A stretch of DNA of 13,032 nucleotides from Helicobacteraceae bacterium (GTDB lineage Bacteria; Campylobacterota; Campylobacteria; Campylobacterales; Sulfurimonadaceae): contig JALWKG010000260.1 of assembly GCA_027081565.1 (NCBI GenBank), forward strand, positions 1 through 13,032, given 5' to 3'. The notes beneath the pieces are model-generated. The model searched no databases. It had not been told where the DNA came from and worked only from the letters and a program-made list of their open reading frames with translations. Positions 5,992-12,081 of this stretch are shown here, in pieces; within the stretch, counting starts at the first letter, position 1, and every line of letters begins with the position of its first letter. The position numbers and the translations under genes were made by a program.

Positions 5992-7302
5992 ATGCATAAA
6001 ATATTTCTAATACTTCTAATAGCAGGTGTGACGCTTCTGTCAGCATCTCCAACAAACGAGAACTATGTTCCCTTGGATATCTCTCAGGTTGAGTTTGAAT
6101 CTATGGCGGCTTTTCCGAGTACGGAACGCATTAAAGTCCCTGAGTTTAAAAAGCTTAAGCCCTTAAAACAAAAACGAAAAGAGCGTAATGCAGCATTTTT
6201 AAGACGGGTAAAAGAGGCTACTGCTAAACGTCAAGAAGAGACCTACCCTATACAAGAGAAGTTCCGTTCAGAAGTCCTTCACCGTAACAATATTGCCAAC
6301 AGTTCTAAAAAAGAGTTTGAGGAATTGGTTTCGAGTTATAATCAAAAACTGGAAAAATTTCGTAACTTTATTGATTATGATGCGAAGGTCCATGGTGGTC
6401 CAAAGGTCTCTCAAAATTATCCACAACTCAAAAATGTTTCAATGATCTTTGACAACTCTCAGCAAGATCCCAACCTTAATGATCCGTATCTCCCGCTTTT
6501 AACAAGCTACGCCAATAAAAAGTACAGTACTAAAAAAGATGAACTTGAGAAGTTGATAAAACGTACTAAAAAAGCTTTTTCAGACTACAAGTCATGGTTG
6601 TTTGTAGTCTCTATTGAAGAGTATAAAGAGGCAGACAGAGTGCTGTTCGCTGACCGTACAGCAAAGGTGATGATCAGAGCATTTCAAAAGAAGCTTGGTA
6701 TTCCTAAACGTCATATTATTCATCTTGCTGATAAAGAGGCAACAGGAGCCAATATCATCAATCAATTGGAAAAACTGGTCAAACGAATACAGCCTAAAGA
6801 TACGGTCTATTTCTATTTTGTTGGTCATGGTGTGTCCGGACCATCCGGTAAAAACTTTTTGTTGGCATATGATGGCTCCGTGGATATGATGAATACAGAT
6901 GGATTAGTTAGTATGGATCGTCTTTATAATACTTTCCAGCGTTCTAAAGCAGGACGTACCTTTGCCTTTATAGATGCGAGTTTTATGGGGGTGAGTGATG
7001 GTATACCTCTTAGAAAAGGTGAAAAGTACACCTCTCCTGTCAAAAAGACTAAGTATCACAAACGTCTTAACATTATCAACGGTGCACATCGTGACCAGAT
7101 GTCCAATGCCTATTTTGAAAAGGGATATCGCCTATTTAGTTACTTCTTGATCAAAGGTTCTTTAGCTGAAAAAGAGCAAGATGCCGGTGAGATGTTTGAT
7201 ACCTTGCAAAAAGAGATCATGCAGGTCTCAGAGAGTTATGGACCTGACTTCGCTCAAGAGCCAGAGTTTTATGGATATCGCAATCTTGCGATGCACAAGT
7301 AG
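5992..7302 (+). CDS. Secreted caspase-fold (C14-like) protein with no cysteine, copy 2
   Basis: A 436-residue paralogue of the preceding gene. Residues 1-18 are a signal peptide (HKIFLILLIAGVTLLSAS). Residues 47-99 repeat the charged helical segment of copy 1 (FLRRV..A...R......IQEKFRSEVLHRN). About residues 101-160 are an insertion absent from copy 1, before the shared DPYLPLLTSY. The caspase-like domain follows: SWLFVVSIEEY (201-211), YFYFVGHG with His279, and IDASFMG with Ser330 at the nucleophile position. His-to-Ser spacing is 51 residues in both copies. The whole protein contains no cysteine, so it cannot be a cysteine protease. YRLFSYFL and QEPEFYGYR near the end are retained. ATG 5992 has an AAAGAG site just upstream. 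The barrel-protein gene starts 11 nt after the stop, so the two are probably co-transcribed. Confidence 0.85.
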   Translation: MHKIFLILLIAGVTLLSASPTNENYVPLDISQVEFESMAAFPSTERIKVPEFKKLKPLKQKRKERNAAFLRRVKEATAKRQEETYPIQEKFRSEVLHRNNIANSSKKEFEELVSSYNQKLEKFRNFIDYDAKVHGGPKVSQNYPQLKNVSMIFDNSQQDPNLNDPYLPLLTSYANKKYSTKKDELEKLIKRTKKAFSDYKSWLFVVSIEEYKEADRVLFADRTAKVMIRAFQKKLGIPKRHIIHLADKEATGANIINQLEKLVKRIQPKDTVYFYFVGHGVSGPSGKNFLLAYDGSVDMMNTDGLVSMDRLYNTFQRSKAGRTFAFIDASFMGVSDGIPLRKGEKYTSPVKKTKYHKRLNIINGAHRDQMSNAYFEKGYRLFSYFLIKGSLAEKEQDAGEMFDTLQKEIMQVSESYGPDFAQEPEFYGYRNLAMHK

Positions 7303-7313
7303 AGGTAGACGTG

Positions 7314-8393
7314 ATGACTATTAATATAAAAATTCTAATTATTTTAGCCCTTCTCTCTAGTGTAGTTCAAGCAGACGACACAGAGAAAAAGATCGTAAAG
7401 CAAGATGGTATTGAAGTGTATGTTGAAATGAATAGAGATGATAATTCAACGGACAGTGACTATGATGATGATGAAGAGCATGTCTGGGATGTGACAGAAG
7501 ACTATAATTTAAGTGCTGAGTCAGACTTTTATCTAGATGCTGCCTTAGTGGACTATTCTGAATTAACAGACTGTGAAGAGGATGCTAAAGACCAGATGGC
7601 TGATGAAGCGATGGCTACTGTTGACCTTTGTCCTACGCGTAACATCGACATAAGACTTGGAAATCCTATAGAGATCAAAAAAATCAAAGTCTTGAGTAGA
7701 AAACTTAGCAACGAAGAGTGCCAGTTAGAAGCAACCTACACGTTAAGTACCTTGCCTCCAGAAGAGATGAAAGAGATCGATGCGGTTTGTCAAGATGAGT
7801 ATGATGGTTATGGGGCCTCTTTAATGCTTAAAGATGGGTTGTGGCAAGGTTTACAGTTAAGTTTGGGTCTTGGATACTCTGGTGGTGGTATTGGTACCTT
7901 TAACGTGGATCTACCAGGATTCCCTTCCCAAGTAGAATACAAATATTATTCAGCCCCGATGGTTACTACAGATGCAGCCTATTTGTATAAGATCCCCGTT
8001 CCAAATATGTATGTACTTGTAGGTACTGAGTTAGGATGGATCTTTGAACAGACTAATGAATACACACCAAACCTTGCAAAGATGCCTTTAGATGATGGTG
8101 GTAGCCCTTACATCTTCCGTTTTGGTCTGTATGGTGGTTTGGGCTATCGCTTTTTTATGAAGTATGATATTCAAGCGCACATGGGTTATCAGTTTCAATA
8201 TTTACATCGCACTATTAATGGATTTCCAAGTAAGGGTGTGACAACAACATTTGACGGTTTTGAAAACAACCTTCTCTTCGCCCTGCGGGGTGCTTATCAT
8301 TTTCATGAGAACTTTGCTGTTTGGGTAAAAGGTGAGCATAATACCGTAGCAGTAACTGGAACATTTGGATTAACTTATGAATTTTGGGATTAA
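7314..8393 (+). CDS. Outer-membrane beta-barrel protein with acidic N-terminal region
   Basis: About 359 residues (numbering below counts from GTG 7311, the alternative start; ATG 7314 is preferred because GAGG at 7302-7305 sits 8 nt away). Residues 1-21 are a signal peptide ending SSVVQA. Residues 42-64 are very acidic (an Asp/Glu cluster with few positive charges). Cysteines at 88, 107, 137 and 160 all lie in this soluble part. From about 167 to the end come eight amphipathic, aromatic-rich segments with Gly turns (for example LQLSLGLGYSGG, FGLYGGLGYRFF, IQAHMGYQFQYLH, TFGLTYEFWD), as in a small eight-stranded outer-membrane barrel; the last strand ends FWD instead of a terminal aromatic. 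It follows copy 2 of the caspase-like genes by 11 nt and probably shares its transcript. No family name is recognised; the barrel call is from pattern only. Confidence 0.75.
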   Translation: MTINIKILIILALLSSVVQADDTEKKIVKQDGIEVYVEMNRDDNSTDSDYDDDEEHVWDVTEDYNLSAESDFYLDAALVDYSELTDCEEDAKDQMADEAMATVDLCPTRNIDIRLGNPIEIKKIKVLSRKLSNEECQLEATYTLSTLPPEEMKEIDAVCQDEYDGYGASLMLKDGLWQGLQLSLGLGYSGGGIGTFNVDLPGFPSQVEYKYYSAPMVTTDAAYLYKIPVPNMYVLVGTELGWIFEQTNEYTPNLAKMPLDDGGSPYIFRFGLYGGLGYRFFMKYDIQAHMGYQFQYLHRTINGFPSKGVTTTFDGFENNLLFALRGAYHFHENFAVWVKGEHNTVAVTGTFGLTYEFWD

Positions 8394-8487
8394 TACAGAT
8401 GTTTTTAAATAATATGGTATCATTAATTATTAAATAAAGTTATTATCCACACAAATGTAGGGTATGCTTATCTCTCTTATATATTAG

Positions 8488-8496
8488 TGTTATACT
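8488..8496 (+). promoter_or_regulatory. Extended -10 promoter upstream of the cadherin-like lipoprotein
   Basis: TGTTATACT is an extended -10 (TGnTATACT). It would give a leader of about 165 nt before ATG 8669, in a 275-nt AT-rich gap that holds no gene. No -35 hexamer is visible. Confidence 0.4.
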
Positions 8497-8604
8497 GCAA
8501 GCACAAGTAGTAGCACCCAACTCTCCTTTACCTTGTATTTATCAAATTTTTAACACCTATTTAGCCGAAGAATGTTATATTAAAGTAAGTTATAGGTACT
8601 AGTT

Positions 8605-8640
8605 ACATTATATCTACACTATCTATTTGTAGAATAATGT
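8605..8640 (+). promoter_or_regulatory. Inverted repeat in the leader of the cadherin-like lipoprotein gene
   Basis: ACATTAT (8605-8611) pairs with ATAATGT (8634-8640), and TCTACA (8613-8618) pairs with TGTAGA (8628-8633), giving 13 base pairs with a single bulged A (8612) and a nine-base loop. It ends 15 nt before the AAAGGA ribosome site (8656-8661). It could be a leader RNA hairpin that affects translation or stability, or a DNA operator for a dimeric regulator; the sequence does not decide. Confidence 0.5.
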
Positions 8641-8668
8641 TGAATATACCTGATATAAAGGATTTAAT

Positions 8669-11600
8669 ATGTCAAACTTGATTAAAAATATACTTCTTGT
8701 TATTTTTCTTGGAACCCTACCTTTACTACAAACGGGTTGTGGAAGTGGTGAAGCGAACTATTCACTTGAAGATGTACTTAAAGATTTAAACGGGGCACAA
8801 GATTTGGTCGGTGGTGATATCACATTTAGTACACCAAGTACTTTAGTGGTTAATGATAAACAGTCAGATGTGACCACAGTACGCTCAAACAGTCCACTAA
8901 ACTTGGAATACAGTATTGTGGGCGGTGAAGATAAAGATCTGTTTATTATAGATTCGCGCACGGGTAAGCTCTCTTTTAAAACACCACCTCTCTATGATGC
9001 CCAATCCCTTAATGCTTATGATGTCATTATCGGTGTCACAACACTCGCAGGTGAACTCTCAACCCATGCGATGATCATCGTTGTTGTTGCAGACATCACA
9101 AAAGAAGAACCTCTTGTCGATTATGTTGTAGACCATGTACAAGCGGTTTTAGGTGATGGTCCTATTACTCAGATCAATGCCCGTCCGGCAGATGAGAGCA
9201 GTAGCGTGACCTTTGCCTTAGAAGGTAGTGATAAAGATCTTTTTGAAATCGATAAAGAGGGTGTCATCACCTTCAAAAAACCATTACCAACGATAGAAGA
9301 TGAGGCTGCTACAAGCTATAGTGTTAGTGCTGTAGTGACAGATGGTTATGGAAATAAAATGGTAACAGATCCTATCACCATCAGCATCGTGGCAAACCCA
9401 GACAAGATCAAACCTATTGTTGTGACACAAAGTATCGATATTGTTGAGAACTCTTTAGGTGGAACACAGATCGAAGCGAGTACACCCGGTACAGGAATGG
9501 TGAACCAATACATTCTGGATGGCGCTGATAAAGTGCTTTTCGAGATCTCTGATACAGGTTTTTTAACCCTAAAAGAGGCTAATGATTATGAGAATGAGCC
9601 TAACACTTTTCACATTACCTTACAAGTCGGTGATGATAAAGAAAACCTTAGTGAAGTACAGGCGGTTGTAGTAAATATCAAAGACCTTGATGAAGGCTTT
9701 ACTTTTGATCATATTGGTAACTTTACAGCGATGGTGGGCCAGACTAAAGTGGGGCAGATGCTAGCTACTCCAAACACGATCACCAATGTAGATGTGAACT
9801 ATACACTGGTTCAGGGAAATACGCTACTACAGATCGATGATGAAGGTTATATCACCTTTAAGTCTCCAGCTGTAAAAACACCGAGTTTCTATGTTCAAGT
9901 GAAGGCCTACAGCCAGCTCAATGGTTCTGAGACACTAAGTGATGTGTTCAGTGTAGATGTTGTTGATGATCCTAGCAAGGTTCCGCCTTCTATTGATCAG
10001 AACTATCCACGTTCGACTTCAGTGGTCTCTCCTGCAGACATGACAGTAGCTGTGATGAAGATCCAAGCCTTCCCCGATGGTAATGCGACGACTTTGAGTT
10101 ATGCCCTCAGTGGTGTAGATGCTGCTATGTTCACTATAGATAAGAACGGTAGTCTTTTCTTTGCAAGTAGCATGGAATTTAACCCCAGTGTTGATAATAT
10201 CTATGAAGTGGTTGTAGATGTGAGCGATGAGTACGGTAATAAAAAATCGACAGAGATAATCTCTGTAGTGGTACTTGAAGATCCAGCCACAATGATCCCT
10301 ATTATTACCTCGAGCACATTCAGTGTAGATGAAAACAGCTTGGGTGACCTTGCGGTGACAGACTTTGCCCGTGGTACTGGTAAGATCAACAGTTATAGCA
10401 TAGTAGGTGGCGCAGATGCTGATCTATTTACTTATAATAACAAAGTGTTGCGTTTTAAGAGTGCTCCTGACTTTGAGTCTAACGCCTCTGCAAATGGTAT
10501 GAACACGTACTATGTTACTTTAGAGGTGAGTGATGACCTTGGAAACATCAGTGACCCAAGAGAGATTATTGTTAATGTGCAAGATATCAATGAGAAGTTG
10601 AGTTTTACGTCATTGGTGAACTACAATCAGACCGAAGGAACTACCTATGTAGGGACAGTGACAGCAGGACCTGTTTTAGAGATGCCAGTTGACATTACCT
10701 ATAGTCTGATCAATGGTACGGAGACCTTTACGATCACTGCTTCTGGTGCTTTGAGCTTTATTAATGCTCCGGTATATGTTTCCGGAGGTACTAACACTTA
10801 CACAGTGAAAGTAGCAGCACAGAGTCAGTATAATGGCTCTCTAACTCCTCAAGAGATTACGGTAGAAGTTTTCCCTGCAAGTTATGCGATTACCTTTGAT
10901 TCAAACCAGTCAGAGGCAAGGTTTGATCAAAATGTTGTTATGAGTTTTCCGATGACTGCTACATCAGCTGCAGGAGAGACATTAACTTATAGTATTGAAG
11001 ATTACACAGGACCTGTATTTAGTATAGATGTCAATACAGGACTTTTGACTGTCAGTGCCCCTGCTTACAGTTGGGATACAACAGGTGAAGCAAACATCTA
11101 TCGTGCAACAGTAGTCGCAACAGACACTAATGGCAATAGTGCAAGAAGACAAGGTGTTTTATATATTAATCCTATTGACGGTACCCCAAGCATCAGTACT
11201 AGCAGTGATATATCTGTAAATGAAAATGTGAAATCTGTTGTAGACCTGGCAGGATCAAGCCTTGTGGGTGGTACTTTAAATTATAGTATTACAGGTGGTG
11301 CAGATATGAGTACATTTGATATCTTAAACAATCTCACTTTAGTTTTTAAAGATGCTTCAGGTAAAAACTTTGAAGTCCCTACCGATGCAAATGCAGATAA
11401 TGTTTACGAAGTTGAGATCACTGCAACAGACAGTGTGAGTCATGTGGCTACAACTAAATTGATAAAGGTCAGAGTTGATAATGTTACAGAACTACCTTCT
11501 AATCTTCTTTTCTCTTCTATAGTAGATGATGATGGAAGAAGCAGTTATGTTAATATAGCAGATGCGACACATCTGCAAGTTGATTCAGATGGAGGAGGAT

Positions 11601-11857
11601 TTTTGGGAATTGGTGCAAGTGATAGGAGATATGAAGTGCAATTAGGTGCTACTCCATTTAGTGGCCAGATCTTGAGTTATGTTATTACAAGTAGTTCTGT
11701 GCCAAATGTGTCTTTGAGTCTGAGTACAACTGGATTGTTGACTATTGATGTCCCGAAAAGATTATCGCCTAGTTCGTATGCTTCATTTTCTGTAAATGTG
11801 TGTGAGACAGCCGGTGAATGTAATGTGATGATTTTAAATGTTGCCATCATAAACTAA
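8669..11857 (+). CDS. Cadherin-like repeat lipoprotein, 1062 aa
   Basis: A large exported protein with a lipoprotein signal peptide ending LLQTGC, so Cys24 is the probable lipidated residue; Gly at +2 fits the outer membrane. Residues 24-36 (CGSGEANYSLEDV) nearly match the next lipoprotein. Residues about 51-940 are nine cadherin-like beta-sandwich domains of 90-100 residues, each with a Y[ST]-type strand, LF.ID..G.L.F and Y.V.V...D. Landmark strands fall at residues 81, 181, 280, 378, 477, 575, 678, 773 and 871. Domains 1-3, 4-6 and 7-9 look like three copies of one triad. Classical cadherin calcium motifs are only partly kept (for example NDYENE at 305, PDFESN at 600). A distinct C-terminal domain (945-1062) holds the pair Cys1045/Cys1051. 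The gene has AAAGGA 7 nt before its ATG. A role in adhesion or as a surface spacer is inferred from the family. Confidence 0.85.
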   Translation: MSNLIKNILLVIFLGTLPLLQTGCGSGEANYSLEDVLKDLNGAQDLVGGDITFSTPSTLVVNDKQSDVTTVRSNSPLNLEYSIVGGEDKDLFIIDSRTGKLSFKTPPLYDAQSLNAYDVIIGVTTLAGELSTHAMIIVVVADITKEEPLVDYVVDHVQAVLGDGPITQINARPADESSSVTFALEGSDKDLFEIDKEGVITFKKPLPTIEDEAATSYSVSAVVTDGYGNKMVTDPITISIVANPDKIKPIVVTQSIDIVENSLGGTQIEASTPGTGMVNQYILDGADKVLFEISDTGFLTLKEANDYENEPNTFHITLQVGDDKENLSEVQAVVVNIKDLDEGFTFDHIGNFTAMVGQTKVGQMLATPNTITNVDVNYTLVQGNTLLQIDDEGYITFKSPAVKTPSFYVQVKAYSQLNGSETLSDVFSVDVVDDPSKVPPSIDQNYPRSTSVVSPADMTVAVMKIQAFPDGNATTLSYALSGVDAAMFTIDKNGSLFFASSMEFNPSVDNIYEVVVDVSDEYGNKKSTEIISVVVLEDPATMIPIITSSTFSVDENSLGDLAVTDFARGTGKINSYSIVGGADADLFTYNNKVLRFKSAPDFESNASANGMNTYYVTLEVSDDLGNISDPREIIVNVQDINEKLSFTSLVNYNQTEGTTYVGTVTAGPVLEMPVDITYSLINGTETFTITASGALSFINAPVYVSGGTNTYTVKVAAQSQYNGSLTPQEITVEVFPASYAITFDSNQSEARFDQNVVMSFPMTATSAAGETLTYSIEDYTGPVFSIDVNTGLLTVSAPAYSWDTTGEANIYRATVVATDTNGNSARRQGVLYINPIDGTPSISTSSDISVNENVKSVVDLAGSSLVGGTLNYSITGGADMSTFDILNNLTLVFKDASGKNFEVPTDANADNVYEVEITATDSVSHVATTKLIKVRVDNVTELPSNLLFSSIVDDDGRSSYVNIADATHLQVDSDGGGFLGIGASDRRYEVQLGATPFSGQILSYVITSSSVPNVSLSLSTTGLLTIDVPKRLSPSSYASFSVNVCETAGECNVMILNVAIIN
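8819..11488 (+). repeat. Three-domain super-repeat coding for cadherin-like domains (3 x ~296 codons)
   Basis: Equivalent strands recur at residues 81/378/678, 181/477/773 and 280/575/871, spacings of 295-300 residues. Second-in-triad domains share D.YGNK-type loops (225, 520, with DTNGNS at 819). Third-in-triad domains share [VD]ENSLG-type starts (259, 554, with NENVKS at 851). First-in-triad domains 4 and 7 share SQ[LY]NGS (415, 719). The copies are diverged at DNA level, so this is old duplication, not a recent tandem repeat. Confidence 0.6.
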
Positions 11858-11872
11858 AAAAATATATTTTAA

Positions 11873-11902
11873 CAAGGCAGTCTTTCTCTTATTGATGCCT
11901 TG
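11873..11902 (+). terminator. Possible terminator after the cadherin-like lipoprotein gene
   Basis: CAAGGCA (11873-11879) pairs with TGCCTTG (11896-11902) across a 16-base T-rich loop, 16 nt after the stop codon. The bases that follow (TCTGCTTCTG) are only moderately T-rich, so it is an imperfect terminator. The same bases are the start of a protein-like open stretch. Confidence 0.4.
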
Positions 11903-12004
11903 TCTGCTTCTGATCATGATAAATCGAATGATTTACTAGAAGCTATACTTAAAGACGTACACAATTTACAAGACCTGATCTACAGTCATAAGAATTTTTT
12001 CTAA
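11873..12004 (+). pseudogene. Possible remnant of the 3' end of a lost gene
   Basis: Between the two lipoprotein genes, an in-frame stretch of 43 codons from the TAA at 11870 to the TAA at 12002 translates to a protein-like, amphipathic helical sequence (SNDLLEAILKDVHNLQDL, ending SHKNFF). There is no ribosome site and no ATG; TTG 11900 would give 34 residues. It reads like the C-terminal end of a cytoplasmic helical protein left behind by a deletion or insertion. A chance open frame, or a very small gene, remain possible. I do not recognise the family. Confidence 0.3.
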
Positions 12005-12038
12005 GTTTATATACAATACACTTTCATAGGTATATTTG

Positions 12039-12044
12039 TATAAT
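12039..12044 (+). promoter_or_regulatory. Candidate -10 box for the second lipoprotein gene
   Basis: TATAAT, about 37 nt before ATG 12082, in an AT-rich context without a -35. It overlaps the right arm of the inverted repeat TATACAA (12010-12016)/TTGTATA (12036-12042), which could be an operator. The ribosome site AAGGA (12069-12073) lies 8 nt before the ATG. Confidence 0.4.
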
Positions 12045-12081
12045 TTATAGTAATATGATAGATGAAAGAAGGATAACAAAT

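Noticed and set aside
5813..6055. 80-aa minus-strand open frame in the gap between the caspase-like genes
   Set aside because: It looks fairly protein-like (LPYQYDFITEITQDIV), but it has no ribosome site, overlaps the signal-peptide region of copy 2 in antisense, and would occupy the only promoter space for that gene.
8409..8434. AT-only inverted repeat after the barrel gene as a terminator
   Set aside because: The arms (AATAAT/ATTATT) contain no G or C and could arise by chance in such AT-rich sequence.
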